A stretch of 64,000 bases of DNA from Dyadobacter sp. CY347 (GTDB taxonomy: Bacteria > Bacteroidota > Bacteroidia > Cytophagales > Spirosomataceae): positions 868,001 to 932,000 of the forward strand of contig NZ_JAKFFT010000002.1 of the NCBI RefSeq assembly GCF_021502655.1. The letters run 5' to 3'. Positions 7,934 to 16,939 of the stretch are shown here, piece after piece; within the stretch, counting starts at the first letter, position 1, and every line of letters begins with the position of its first letter. The translations under genes and the position numbers were made by a program. Below the pieces are notes generated by a model. It worked only from the letters and a program-made list of their open reading frames with translations. It made no database searches and was not told the origin of the DNA.

Positions 7934-9601
7934 ATGCTTGACCGGACCATGACCGTTGCGCCAGTGCACGGGATTACAACAACAAAACCTTCTTTTCAGG
8001 CAAAATTCGTTTTATACCTGTTACTGGCAGCCGGGATTTTAATAAGGGTCTTTCATTACATTGATAACCGATCACTCTGGGAAGACGAAGTCTTTCTTGC
8101 TTCCAGTCTGATTCACATGGACTTCAAGGCCCTGGCCTGGCAGCCGCTGGAATACATGCAGCGTGCCCCGCTCGGATTTCTAATGCTTGAAAGGCTCGTC
8201 GTTATTTTGTGGGACAATAAGGAAGCATCGTTAAGGCTTGTGCCGTTTTTGAGCGGGATTGCCTCGCTGTTATTAGTTGTAAGGGTAGCACATTTTTTTC
8301 TGCGATCGCAAGCTGCTTTTCTGGCCACAGTAGCCATGTTTGCCCTAGCGCCGCCATTGGTTTATCACGCCGTCGAGGCCAAACAATACGGGGTCGAGCT
8401 TTTAGCCACCCTTTTGGGCCTTTACCTTTATACGCTGAATTTTCAGACCCGGGCGGTGCCACGGCTTGTGCTTTGGGGGATTGCCGGAGCGGTTATTCTC
8501 TGGTTTTCGTTCTCTTCGCTGTTTGTATTCTTTGGCATTGCAGCTGCCGTGGGTCTGCGTGATCTGTACCGAAAGGACTGGAAGATGTTTTGGCTTCATA
8601 TGATCCCTTTCAGCCTGTGGCTTGCCAGCTTTCTGATTCAGTATGTGTTGTTTATCAGCCGCTTCCCGCAGGAAGAATGGCTGGTGCAGTTCTGGCGCAA
8701 CCGGCAGGCGTTTATGCCGCTTTTTCCGCGGACTATATCGGATCTGGGCTGGCCCATCGCGCAAATTTACGCCCTGATCCGTTACCCGATGGGGCTTTCG
8801 TGGCTCGAACTGGATTATACGGTCCCGTATTCGCAGCCGCTGCGCGTTTTGGCCAGGTTTCCTTTTATAGCCGTGGCAATGGGTCTGGCGGGGTTATGGC
8901 GGGTTTTTAAATTAGAAAAAGGAACTTTGCTGTTGTGGTCGATGCCAGTCTTGCTGGCGCTGGTTGCATCCTCGGTGGAGCTTTATCCGGTTAAGGAGCG
9001 GATGGCGGTATTTTTGGCGCCGATACTGTTGATGGTCGTGGGGAAAGGAATTGAGCATTTACAGCAGCGTAGCGGCTCTTCATTGGCTACAAAATTGATC
9101 GTGCTCCTGCTTATTGCCGCGCCAGCCCTGAACTCGTTTGCTCAGGTCATTAACCCGGATCTGTTTGGTGATTATAAAAAATCCCGCCAGCGCGAGGCCA
9201 TGCAATATTTAAAACAGCATTACCGGCCGGGTGACATTGTCTATGTTTTTTGGAATAACCTGCCTTCCTATAAATTCTACGAAGAAGTATATGGCCTGAA
9301 TTTCAACGTCATTTACGGCAGCGACATGCGCCAGCAATCAACAGATTTTGAAAGCTACTTTAAGAAAATGGAAGCCGAAGTGAGCGTTTTGAAAGATCAC
9401 AAGCGTATATGGTACGTTTACAAACCATATAACAGCCTTAAACTAGGTGATATTGAAAATGAACCCAAGTGGTATTATCACAATGTGGATGCCAATAAAA
9501 ATGTGCTATCCTACATGAGCCGCTTTGGCAAAGCAACACAAGCGTTTCCGTCAGCGTCATTGGCAACCGATGTGAAGCTGGTTCTTTTTGAGAAAGAATA
9601 A
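7934..9601 (+). CDS. GT-C fold membrane glycosyltransferase (GT39/ArnT-like)
   Basis: A 555-residue protein with about eleven membrane helices and a soluble C-terminal part of about 150 residues. The first periplasmic loop has DNRSLWEDEVFLASSL (about residues 46-61), the acidic motif of GT-C enzymes that use polyprenyl-phosphate sugars. VYHAVEAKQYGVELLATLL (about 143-161) is the second family block. Such enzymes transfer a sugar from a lipid carrier to a lipid or protein acceptor on the outer face of the inner membrane. It ends the polysaccharide stretch. ATG at 7949 is an alternative start. Acceptor unknown. Confidence 0.82.
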   Translation: MLDRTMTVAPVHGITTTKPSFQAKFVLYLLLAAGILIRVFHYIDNRSLWEDEVFLASSLIHMDFKALAWQPLEYMQRAPLGFLMLERLVVILWDNKEASLRLVPFLSGIASLLLVVRVAHFFLRSQAAFLATVAMFALAPPLVYHAVEAKQYGVELLATLLGLYLYTLNFQTRAVPRLVLWGIAGAVILWFSFSSLFVFFGIAAAVGLRDLYRKDWKMFWLHMIPFSLWLASFLIQYVLFISRFPQEEWLVQFWRNRQAFMPLFPRTISDLGWPIAQIYALIRYPMGLSWLELDYTVPYSQPLRVLARFPFIAVAMGLAGLWRVFKLEKGTLLLWSMPVLLALVASSVELYPVKERMAVFLAPILLMVVGKGIEHLQQRSGSSLATKLIVLLLIAAPALNSFAQVINPDLFGDYKKSRQREAMQYLKQHYRPGDIVYVFWNNLPSYKFYEEVYGLNFNVIYGSDMRQQSTDFESYFKKMEAEVSVLKDHKRIWYVYKPYNSLKLGDIENEPKWYYHNVDANKNVLSYMSRFGKATQAFPSASLATDVKLVLFEKE

Positions 9602-9680
9602 AGCGTGTCAATAAGTGACAAGCTCATGCTGTTTATTACAGCAATGCTCAATGAAAGGGAACTCAGAGGGTAACTAAATC

Positions 9681-9716
9681 CTTTTTACTAACAGCATTCT
9701 TATAGTTAGTAAAAAG
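9681..9716. promoter_or_regulatory. 12-bp perfect inverted repeat upstream of the oxidoreductase start
   Basis: CTTTTTACTAAC at 9681-9692 and its exact complement GTTAGTAAAAAG at 9705-9716 flank a 12-nt spacer. The right arm ends 4 nt before the ATG at 9721. As DNA it resembles an operator for a dimeric repressor; HxlR and MarR-type regulators often control flavin oxidoreductases. As RNA it would form a hairpin covering the initiation region. Either way it should control the downstream gene. No regulator gene is adjacent. Confidence 0.6.
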
Positions 9717-9720
9717 CAAC

Positions 9721-10734
9721 ATGGCAGATAAACTTATTGAAGATATACCATTTTCCATTCTTGATCTTGCTCCGATCACGGAAGGGAATAATGCGTCCAT
9801 AACATTTAAAAACAGCCTCCGGCTCGCCCAGCGCGTTGAGGAACTGGGCTACAACAGATACTGGCTCGCCGAGCACCATAACATGGAAAGTGTTGCCAGC
9901 TCGGCCACTTCGGTACTGATCGGTTACATTGCCGGCGGTACGAAGTCGATCCGTGTGGGCAGTGGCGGCATTATGTTGCCTAATCACGCGCCGCTGGTCG
10001 TTGCCGAACAGTTTGGCACGCTTGCCTCTCTTTACCCCGGACGCATTGACCTGGGCCTTGGCCGCGCGCCCGGAACAGACCAGGTGACCGCCCGCGCGCT
10101 CCGTCGCAACTACATGGAATCCGCCCAGGACTTTCCCGATGATGTGATTGCATTGCAGAATTATTTTTCAGCTGATAACAAAAGCGCCAAAGTGCGCGCA
10201 ATTCCCGGTGAAGGGCTGGACATTCCGATCTGGATACTGGGCTCGAGTACCGACAGTGCGCAACTGGCTGCTCACCTGGGATTACCCTATGCATTTGCAA
10301 GCCACTTTGCGCCCACCCATTTCCTTACCGCCATAGCGCTTTATCGCCGCAATTTCAGACCCTCGAAATATCTTGCAAAGCCTTATGTAATGGCCTGTGT
10401 AAATGTGATCGCGGCTGACACAAATCCGGAGGCAGAGCGGCTTGCTACTTCCTTCTTTCAGCTGGCTACCGGAATTATCACGGGTAAGCGCAGGCCTTTG
10501 CAGCCGCCCGTTGAAAGCATGGACGGGCTTTGGGGAGATTACGAAGAAGCAGCGGTCATGCAAATGATGAAATACAGCTTTATCGGCGACCAGAAGAAAA
10601 TTAGCAGCGATCTGGCTTATTTTCAGCAGCATACCCAGCTTGATGAGCTGATGGTCACCAGCCACATCTTTGATCCTGATGCGCGTATCCACAGTTATGA
10701 AATCCTGAAAGGCGTGCAGAATACAGTATCCTGA
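9721..10734 (+). CDS. LLM class flavin-dependent oxidoreductase (YhbW/MsnO8 type)
   Basis: A 337-residue bacterial luciferase-like monooxygenase. The order of blocks is typical: [13 protein letters not shown] at the N-terminus, [14 protein letters not shown] (about 39-52), [20 protein letters not shown] (about 82-101), [16 protein letters not shown] (about 104-119) and [14 protein letters not shown] (about 170-183). It should bind FMN supplied by a reductase and oxidise a small molecule; the substrate is not known for this subgroup. The gene stands alone between a plus-strand GT-C gene and a convergent GH92 gene. The inverted repeat ending 4 nt before the start suggests tight control. Confidence 0.92.
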   Translation: MADKLIEDIPFSILDLAPITEGNNASITFKNSLRLAQRVEELGYNRYWLAEHHNMESVASSATSVLIGYIAGGTKSIRVGSGGIMLPNHAPLVVAEQFGTLASLYPGRIDLGLGRAPGTDQVTARALRRNYMESAQDFPDDVIALQNYFSADNKSAKVRAIPGEGLDIPIWILGSSTDSAQLAAHLGLPYAFASHFAPTHFLTAIALYRRNFRPSKYLAKPYVMACVNVIAADTNPEAERLATSFFQLATGIITGKRRPLQPPVESMDGLWGDYEEAAVMQMMKYSFIGDQKKISSDLAYFQQHTQLDELMVTSHIFDPDARIHSYEILKGVQNTVS

Positions 10735-10748
10735 CCTTGCTGTATTCT
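10718..10748. terminator. Hairpin between convergent genes
   Basis: AGAATACAG (10718-10726) and CTGTATTCT (10740-10748) form a 9-bp perfect stem with a 13-nt loop over the stop codon of the oxidoreductase gene. It lies in the 36-bp gap before the convergent GH92 gene ends. There is no long T run, so it is a weak intrinsic terminator at best. Confidence 0.45.
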
Positions 10749-10770
10749 TAATAACTGGCTGGTATACAGC

Positions 10771-13137
10771 TTACTGTGCTGATGGAGGCGGCGTTTTGGT
10801 TCCCCAGGTCATATTGGGCTGAGCGCCCATGACAAAGGTAAGCGTGCCGCCTTTCATCAACTCATCACGGTACAGCCAGCAGTTATTCAAGGCCGCTCCG
10901 TTAAAACTTGCGGATTGAATGTAGACATGATCGTTGGAGTTGTTTTTGGCTTCAATTACAAGGCTCTTGCCATTGCCCAAAGTAATTGTAACCTTGCTGA
11001 ACAAGGGACTGCCGATTTGTATAATTGGCCTTAGATCAGTCAAGCCTTTGACATCAAACAACCCCAAAGCATTCATCACATACCATGAGCCAAGCTGGCC
11101 CTGGTCTTCATCCTGTCCATAACCATAGCCATGAATGGGCTCGGTCCCGTAAAATTCCCTTCCGATAGCCCGCGTCCATTTCTGGGTTAACCAGGGCTTT
11201 CCTGAAAAATTGAATAACCAGCTCGTGTGTAAGTTTGGCTGATTTCCATGGTTATAAATGGAATTGACACCGGCAAATGCATCAATGGTTTTGCCTCCGC
11301 CAAACCCCAGTTTCTCCGAGACTGTAAATATGCTGTCAAGCCTGCTGTTGAAGTTGTCCCGGCCAATGGCATCGATCAGGCCCGCCGGGTTATGTGGTAC
11401 GTAAAAAGTGTACTGTACCGAATTGCCTTCCTGAAATCCCCGCCATGGCTGATATGGGTCGAATTTTTCTATAAAGCTGCCATCGATTTTCTTGGGCTGC
11501 ATCAGCTTGTTTTTCGGGTTGAAAATCTGCCGCCAGCCATTTGAGAGTTTGGTGAACTGATCATAATCCTGGAGTTTGCCCAATGCTTTGGCCATCTGCG
11601 CAGCGGCAAATGCGCTGAAACTATACTCTAATGTATGAGAGCCAGAGAAGTTGGATCCGCTGGAATCAGTGACAAAATCCTGGCCTTTCCGCTCCAAAAA
11701 AGGCACATAGCCATCTTCTACAAATGCCTTGGTGTCCAGTTTGCCTGAGCCTACCGGGCGATTTTTATAATGTAGTTCATTTGCTTTAATAGCCTTATAG
11801 GCAAATTCGGCATCGTAATTGCGAATCCCTGCGTTATAGGCGCCTGCTATGGCCAGGCCCACAAAGTTTGTGCCTACGCCCGAGACGAATTCACTGTTGG
11901 CAATGCCATCGCCAAACCAGCCTTTATCTTTGAAAATCTGCAAATGTGTATTGACAAAGCTGCCATACCATTCCGGGTAGGATAGGGCCCACAACTGGGT
12001 AATGTTCCAGAATGCGCCCCATATGGCATCGGTGTTGATGAACTCGTATTTTTGGTTCTTGTCAGTTTGCACCGGTAGCTGCCCGGTCTTTCCGCCGTGC
12101 TTGGGATAAGCGCCATTCACATCGCTGGCAATGCCTCTGCCCAGCAGTGCGTGGTAAAGGCCGGTATAGAATTTAATTTTATTTTGCTCATCCTGATCCT
12201 CGACTGCAATTTTGCCCAGCTGCTGCTGCCAGACTTTCTGAGCCTGCGCTTTGGCATTCTCAAAAGACAAACCACTTGCCTCGGCAAGAAAATTTTGTTT
12301 GGCATTCGACACTGAGGTGTAAGAAAGCCCGGTTTTAACTTCAATGATCTCCTGATCCTTTGTCTGGTAATTCAGTGCCAGACCCGCGCCTTTGCCCAAA
12401 GCGCTATTCTTGTTTTCGGTTATCTGATCAGCATTAAAGGCTGTAATGGAGGCGGGCTTTTTGCTGAGCTCGCCGTAAAAGAACATGGCAACTTTTCCTT
12501 CCGCGTCATATATTTTCACGTATTTGGGATAGGTTATCACGTAGCCCTCAAAGTGCGTATCATCGAGCATTTTTATACTGGCATCCGTGACAATGTCGCT
12601 TTCTCCCTGCTTGTTGCCAATATCCAGGATGAGCCGCGATTCATTATGAGCAGGAAAAGTATAGCGCTGGAAACCAACCCTTTTGGTTGCGGTAAGCTCG
12701 GCAGTAATGTTATAATCGTCGAGTAATACTTTATAATAGCCGGGCTGGGCAACCTGGTTTTTTCGGTCAAATTTTGAGCGGTAGCCGCTATTTACGGAGT
12801 CCAGATCACCGGGCTTGGTTTTTAGCGGGCCCGTCGTGGGCATATAACTGACTCCGCCCACCTGCCATTCATGAAAGTGCACAAAACCCTCTATGGAATT
12901 CTGACGCGTGTCATACCCGACGGCCTCCCACCCGGACGGATTGCCATAATGCCCGTTGGTCGACGGGGCCAGCTTGGCCATTCCGTAAGGCACAGCGGCA
13001 GGAGTATAAAAAAACCAGCGGCTATGCGCTGTACCAATGTTTGGATCAACATATTTTAGAAAACTCTGGCCCATCACTTGACAATGTGCACATACGAGCA
13101 ACGACCAGGCTACGGCTAAATAGAACTTAGTTTTCAT
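10771..13137 (-). CDS. GH92 family alpha-mannosidase
   Basis: A 788-residue exported protein; the signal peptide is MKTKFYLAVAWSLLVCAHC and what follows. Mature blocks match GH92: YVDPNIGTAHSRWFFYTPAA (about 30-49), FVHFHEWQVGGVSYMPTTGP (about 86-105), a WGAFWNITQLWALSYPEWY segment (about 372-390), HGNQPNLHTSWLFNFSGKPW (about 643-662), GQDEDQGQLGSWYVMNALGL and a C-terminal NMTWGTKTP. GH92 enzymes are calcium-dependent exo-mannosidases that invert configuration; the linkage cannot be read here. The gene is divergent from the transporter/kinase operon, and a second, larger GH92 lies at 31120. No lipobox is seen, so it is probably periplasmic. Confidence 0.92.
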   Translation of the reverse strand: MKTKFYLAVAWSLLVCAHCQVMGQSFLKYVDPNIGTAHSRWFFYTPAAVPYGMAKLAPSTNGHYGNPSGWEAVGYDTRQNSIEGFVHFHEWQVGGVSYMPTTGPLKTKPGDLDSVNSGYRSKFDRKNQVAQPGYYKVLLDDYNITAELTATKRVGFQRYTFPAHNESRLILDIGNKQGESDIVTDASIKMLDDTHFEGYVITYPKYVKIYDAEGKVAMFFYGELSKKPASITAFNADQITENKNSALGKGAGLALNYQTKDQEIIEVKTGLSYTSVSNAKQNFLAEASGLSFENAKAQAQKVWQQQLGKIAVEDQDEQNKIKFYTGLYHALLGRGIASDVNGAYPKHGGKTGQLPVQTDKNQKYEFINTDAIWGAFWNITQLWALSYPEWYGSFVNTHLQIFKDKGWFGDGIANSEFVSGVGTNFVGLAIAGAYNAGIRNYDAEFAYKAIKANELHYKNRPVGSGKLDTKAFVEDGYVPFLERKGQDFVTDSSGSNFSGSHTLEYSFSAFAAAQMAKALGKLQDYDQFTKLSNGWRQIFNPKNKLMQPKKIDGSFIEKFDPYQPWRGFQEGNSVQYTFYVPHNPAGLIDAIGRDNFNSRLDSIFTVSEKLGFGGGKTIDAFAGVNSIYNHGNQPNLHTSWLFNFSGKPWLTQKWTRAIGREFYGTEPIHGYGYGQDEDQGQLGSWYVMNALGLFDVKGLTDLRPIIQIGSPLFSKVTITLGNGKSLVIEAKNNSNDHVYIQSASFNGAALNNCWLYRDELMKGGTLTFVMGAQPNMTWGTKTPPPSAQ

Positions 13138-13251
13138 ATAGGTAAATTTGAAAGTAGCTTTGGAATGTATTTTATAAACTTATGATCTTTTATTTGTATT
13201 TTTCAATGTGTCAACATGCAGCTTACAGATTCAGGCAAAATTTACCTAAAC

Positions 13252-13305
13252 TATTTTTGTTTTACCATATTTTCTATACATTTAAATGTTCATACATACG
13301 AACAT
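13252..13305 (+). promoter_or_regulatory. -7 element and palindrome upstream of the DUF5005-like gene
   Basis: TATTTTTG at 13252-13259 fits the Bacteroidota -7 consensus TAnnTTTG; no TTG is found at the expected distance upstream. Downstream, ATGTTC at 13286-13291 and GAACAT at 13300-13305 are the arms of an imperfect 20-bp palindrome. Its first part, ATGTTCATACATA, resembles ATGTTTGTACATA in front of susC. It could be a site for the GntR/UTRA regulator encoded at 18738. The ATG at 13286 is part of this palindrome and is therefore an unlikely start codon. Confidence 0.45.
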
Positions 13306-13336
13306 ACATCGAACCCTTACAATATCACAGCGGCAA

Positions 13337-14563
13337 ATGAAATTGCAACCCTTGTTTACTTATAGCATGCTGTTACTGCTGACGGCGCTGTGCTCCTGTG
13401 GCGGGGACGCTTCCTCAGGCAAGCAGCAGGAGGAGGTAACCCAGATCAATGAAAAGGAATTTACGGCTGAGCCCGATACGGCATGGACCAACATGTTTCT
13501 TAGAAAATCGGGTTGGTTTGGTGGTGACGGCATTTTTGCCATTCCACTATCAGGCAAAGATTCTGAGAAAAACGACAGCCTGCTGTTTTTGTTTAGTGAT
13601 ACAATGGTTGGTAAAATAAAAGGGGATTCATTGCTGCCGGGCTTTGTCATGATCAACAATTCGGTGTCGCTACTGACAGGTAAAGCGCCCGATCCCTCGA
13701 AGATGGCGTTTAAAATGGCCAGCGACAACGGGACTTATAGAGCCATTTTTAGTCCTAAGACAAACAAGCCAGACAAGGATACCTATTTTTGGCTGGGCGA
13801 TGGTTTTGCCAATCGCGATGCGGGTAAGGATGTTTTTATTTTCGCCTATCAAATCACCAATACGCATGACAAATCACCCTTTCCATTCAAAGAAACGGGT
13901 AATGTGCTCATTCGCGTGCCAGCTGGCAGCCCTTTTCCTTACACTGACCAGCAGCAAATGCCGCTTCCATTCAATGATTACAAAAGCGGCGCAGAGACAA
14001 TTTCGTTTGGGGCCGGGGTGTTCAACAACAGCGAATCGGCCGGTGAGGCAGAGCCTGATGGTTTTGTATATGTTTATGGTATAAAAGGCAAAAGTAAGCA
14101 GCTGGTTTCGGCTAGGGTGAAGCCCGGTCAGGTCGCCTCGTTTAACGATTGGGAGTTTTGGAACGGGCAGGGCTGGTCAAAAGATGTAAAGGCTGTGAAG
14201 GCATTGAGCGATTCGGTTTCCAATGAGATGAGCGTAAGCAGGCTTTCGAAAGGTAAATACGCGCTGGTTTATCAGCTGGGAAGCATCTTTCCCGAAATTT
14301 GTATGCAGGTAGGACCTACGCCCGTGGGCCCGTTTGGTCCCAGGATCGTGCTTTATAAAACCACCAATGACATTCAGGACCCGGATCTGTTTACTTATAA
14401 TGCCAAAGTGCATCCGGCACTCTCGGCTCCGGGCGAGCTGCTGATCTCTTATAATGTGAACAGTTTCAAATTTTTCGAGATCATCACAAAAAAACCTAAC
14501 CTGTATCGCCCGCGGTTTGTCAGGGTTAAGTTCAGCCAACAATCTTCCCAAACAAACCATTGA
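13337..14563 (+). CDS. DUF5005-like lipoprotein, putative glycan-acting beta-propeller
   Basis: I use ATG 13337, giving 408 residues that begin MKLQPLFTYSMLLLLTALC with a lipoprotein-type signal (Cys21). A longer frame from 13286 would place its start in a palindrome. The mature part has GWFGGDGIFAIPLSGKD, LFLFSDTMVG, DTYFWLGDGF and a repeated strand pattern that looks like a beta-propeller of the DUF4185/DUF5005 kind, related in fold to GH43/GH117-like enzymes. Role unknown; a surface glycan hydrolase or binder is plausible. It leads an operon with the MFS carrier (2-bp gap), ROK kinase and isomerase, so it probably belongs to mannoside use. Confidence 0.68.
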   Translation: MKLQPLFTYSMLLLLTALCSCGGDASSGKQQEEVTQINEKEFTAEPDTAWTNMFLRKSGWFGGDGIFAIPLSGKDSEKNDSLLFLFSDTMVGKIKGDSLLPGFVMINNSVSLLTGKAPDPSKMAFKMASDNGTYRAIFSPKTNKPDKDTYFWLGDGFANRDAGKDVFIFAYQITNTHDKSPFPFKETGNVLIRVPAGSPFPYTDQQQMPLPFNDYKSGAETISFGAGVFNNSESAGEAEPDGFVYVYGIKGKSKQLVSARVKPGQVASFNDWEFWNGQGWSKDVKAVKALSDSVSNEMSVSRLSKGKYALVYQLGSIFPEICMQVGPTPVGPFGPRIVLYKTTNDIQDPDLFTYNAKVHPALSAPGELLISYNVNSFKFFEIITKKPNLYRPRFVRVKFSQQSSQTNH

Positions 14564-14565
14564 GT

Positions 14566-15936
14566 ATGATGACCGAAGAGATCAATACAGAGCCCGCTAA
14601 AAACCGCCTGCCTTACATCATTCTCATTACCAGCGTCGCAGCATTCGGGGGCTTTCTTTTTGGCTACGATACGGCAGTGATCGCCGGGGCCATCGGTTAC
14701 CTTCAAGTTAAATTTAATTTGTCCCCTCTCATGGTTGGCTGGGCAGCCAGCAGCGCGATCTGGGGCTGCGTGCTGGGAGCCATGTCGGCCGGTTACCTCA
14801 GCGATCGTTACGGGCGCAAGGCAGTTCTGATCGGAACGGCGGTCCTTTTTGCATTGCCCGCCTACGGCTCAGCGGTCGTAAATGATCTTACCAGCTTCAT
14901 TATCATGCGGATGCTTGGCGGCATCGGGGTAGGCGCTGCTTCCATGCTTTGCCCGATGTATATCTCTGAGATCGCCCCTTCACGCCTGCGGGGCCGGCTT
15001 GTGACATTGTACCAGCTCGCTATTGTGCTGGGAATCAACATTATATATGTGATCAATTTGAAAATAAGCCAAGCTGGCGATGAAGCATGGAATATTGAAT
15101 ACGGCTGGCGTTACATGTTGGGCTCGGAAGTAATTCCTGCGGTGGTGTTTTTTATTCTGTTGTTTTTTGTGCCTGAAAGCCCGCGCTGGCTGGCCGCTCA
15201 GGGAAAGGACCAGGCGGCTAAAAAGATTCTCGATAAGATCAATGGCGAAGCTGTTTCCCGGCAAATTTTCAGCGAAATCTCTGAAAGCCTTCGGGACGAA
15301 AAAGGCAGGTTGAGCGATTTAATGGACCAAAAGCTTCGCAAGCCGCTTTTAATAGGCGTCGTGCTGGCGCTGTTCTCGCAGATTACCGGCATTAATGCAG
15401 TGATTTACTACGCGCCTGAAATTTTCAAGAGCATTGGTTTTGGCGCCGAATCGGCCTTTACGCAGACCATCATTATCGGCGTTGTTAATATGCTTTTTAC
15501 ATTGGTGGCTATCTGGCTCATCGACCGGGCTGGCAGGCGCAGCCTTTTGATCTGGGGAGTGGCCGGGATGATCATTTGCCTGTTTGCAACAGGGATCTGC
15601 TTTCATTTTCATATCGACAAAGGTCCCTGGGTGCTGATATTTATACTGGGCTACATTGCCAGCTTTGCTGTCTCGCTCGGGCCGATTCCCTGGGTGCTGA
15701 TGTCTGAGATATTCCCAACCAAGATCAGGGGGATTGCCATGTCGCTGGCCACGTTGGTATTATGGATCGGGGTAGTGGCCATTACGCAGCTCACACCCTA
15801 TTTTCTGGGAACCTTCGGCGGGGCAACTACATTCTGGATTTTCATGGTGAATGCGGTGATCATCTGGATATTTACCATTAAAAAAATACCTGAAACCAAA
15901 AACAGGACCCTGGAAGAAATCGAAAGAAGCTGGTAA
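14566..15936 (+). CDS. Sugar porter family MFS transporter
   Basis: A 456-residue, 12-helix sugar/H+ symporter like XylE. Signatures are GGFLFGYDTAVIAGAIGYLQ in helix 1, GYLSDRYGRKAVLIG (about 84-98), PESPRWLAAQGK (about 206-217), QITGINAVIYYAPEIF (about 273-288) and the C-terminal PETKNRTLEEIE. I choose ATG 14566 rather than the TTG at 14560, which lies within the stop region of the upstream gene. It imports a monosaccharide through the inner membrane. Its place between a DUF5005-like protein, a ROK kinase and a mannose-6-phosphate isomerase makes mannose the best guess. Confidence 0.93.
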   Translation: MMTEEINTEPAKNRLPYIILITSVAAFGGFLFGYDTAVIAGAIGYLQVKFNLSPLMVGWAASSAIWGCVLGAMSAGYLSDRYGRKAVLIGTAVLFALPAYGSAVVNDLTSFIIMRMLGGIGVGAASMLCPMYISEIAPSRLRGRLVTLYQLAIVLGINIIYVINLKISQAGDEAWNIEYGWRYMLGSEVIPAVVFFILLFFVPESPRWLAAQGKDQAAKKILDKINGEAVSRQIFSEISESLRDEKGRLSDLMDQKLRKPLLIGVVLALFSQITGINAVIYYAPEIFKSIGFGAESAFTQTIIIGVVNMLFTLVAIWLIDRAGRRSLLIWGVAGMIICLFATGICFHFHIDKGPWVLIFILGYIASFAVSLGPIPWVLMSEIFPTKIRGIAMSLATLVLWIGVVAITQLTPYFLGTFGGATTFWIFMVNAVIIWIFTIKKIPETKNRTLEEIERSW

Positions 15937-15964
15937 GAAACCAAATCCAGGCAGAGCAAAAGCC

Positions 15965-16939
15965 ATGGCAGAACTTGAAATGAAAGATATTTTTATAGGC
16001 GTTGATTTTGGCGGGACCCGCATCAAATTAGGGCTCGTTTTCCAGGGAAACATTATCGCAGATGCCAATATTGAAGCGGCCTCCGAGCGCACCTTTGCGC
16101 AAAGACTTGCTGATATTGCACTCGAAATGAACAACTTGCTCTCGCAAGGGGCATACCGGCTGATAGGGATCGGCTTTGCTTTTCCGGGCATTGTTAATTT
16201 TCACACGGGCAGGATTTTATCTAAATATGTAAAATATCCCGGCGCCGAAAATGTGGATCTGAACGCGTGGGCAAAAGAGAATTTCGGCGTTGCCATTGCC
16301 GTTGAAAACGATGCCAGGGCAGCGCTGATAGGCGAGTGGAAACATGGGGCAGGCGCAGAATGCCAAGATCTGGTGCTGGTAACCCTGGGGACAGGGGTGG
16401 GAACGGGCGTGCTGGTTAATGGCGCGCCGCTGCGGGGGAAAAATTTTGTGGGTGGCAACCTGGGCGGACATTCGACCATCAATTTCGAGGGAAGTATCTG
16501 TAACTGCGGCAATATTGGCTGCGTGGAAAGTGAAAGCTCGACGTGGGCACTGACCCAAATTGCAAAAGAATCGCCCGAATTTGTCACAAGCAGGCTGTCG
16601 GCAGTGGATATCATTGATTTTAAAAACCTTTTTGAGCTTGCCGGCAACGGCGATGCGCTGGCCATTAAATTACAGGAGCGCTGCCTGAAAGTGTGGGGAC
16701 TATGCGTCATTAACCTGGTTCACGCCTATGATCCGGACAAGGTCATTTTTGGCGGGGGCATTATCAAAAGCAGCCACATTATTTTACCCTATATCAAAGA
16801 AATGCTCGACAAACATTCCTGGATCAGCTCTGCCGATGTGGACATGGTTGTGGCCGCGCAGCCAGAGCATGCCGGGATATTGGGGGTATATGAATTATTG
16901 AAACAAAAAAATACTGACAATGCATTCGAATTACGATAA
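15965..16939 (+). CDS. ROK family sugar kinase
   Basis: A 324-residue cytoplasmic kinase. The phosphate-binding loop is IGVDFGGTRIKLGLV (about 10-24), the catalytic-Asp block is VENDARAALIGEW (about 113-125), LVTLGTGVGTGVLVNG follows (about 137-152), and the ROK zinc site is CNCGNIGCVE (about 180-189), preceded by GGHSTINFEG. ROK kinases phosphorylate glucose, mannose, fructose or N-acetyl sugars at position 6. With a mannose-6-phosphate isomerase overlapping its 3' end by 20 bp, mannose is the likely substrate. There is no helix-turn-helix, so it is an enzyme and not a NagC-type repressor. Confidence 0.92.
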   Translation: MAELEMKDIFIGVDFGGTRIKLGLVFQGNIIADANIEAASERTFAQRLADIALEMNNLLSQGAYRLIGIGFAFPGIVNFHTGRILSKYVKYPGAENVDLNAWAKENFGVAIAVENDARAALIGEWKHGAGAECQDLVLVTLGTGVGTGVLVNGAPLRGKNFVGGNLGGHSTINFEGSICNCGNIGCVESESSTWALTQIAKESPEFVTSRLSAVDIIDFKNLFELAGNGDALAIKLQERCLKVWGLCVINLVHAYDPDKVIFGGGIIKSSHIILPYIKEMLDKHSWISSADVDMVVAAQPEHAGILGVYELLKQKNTDNAFELR

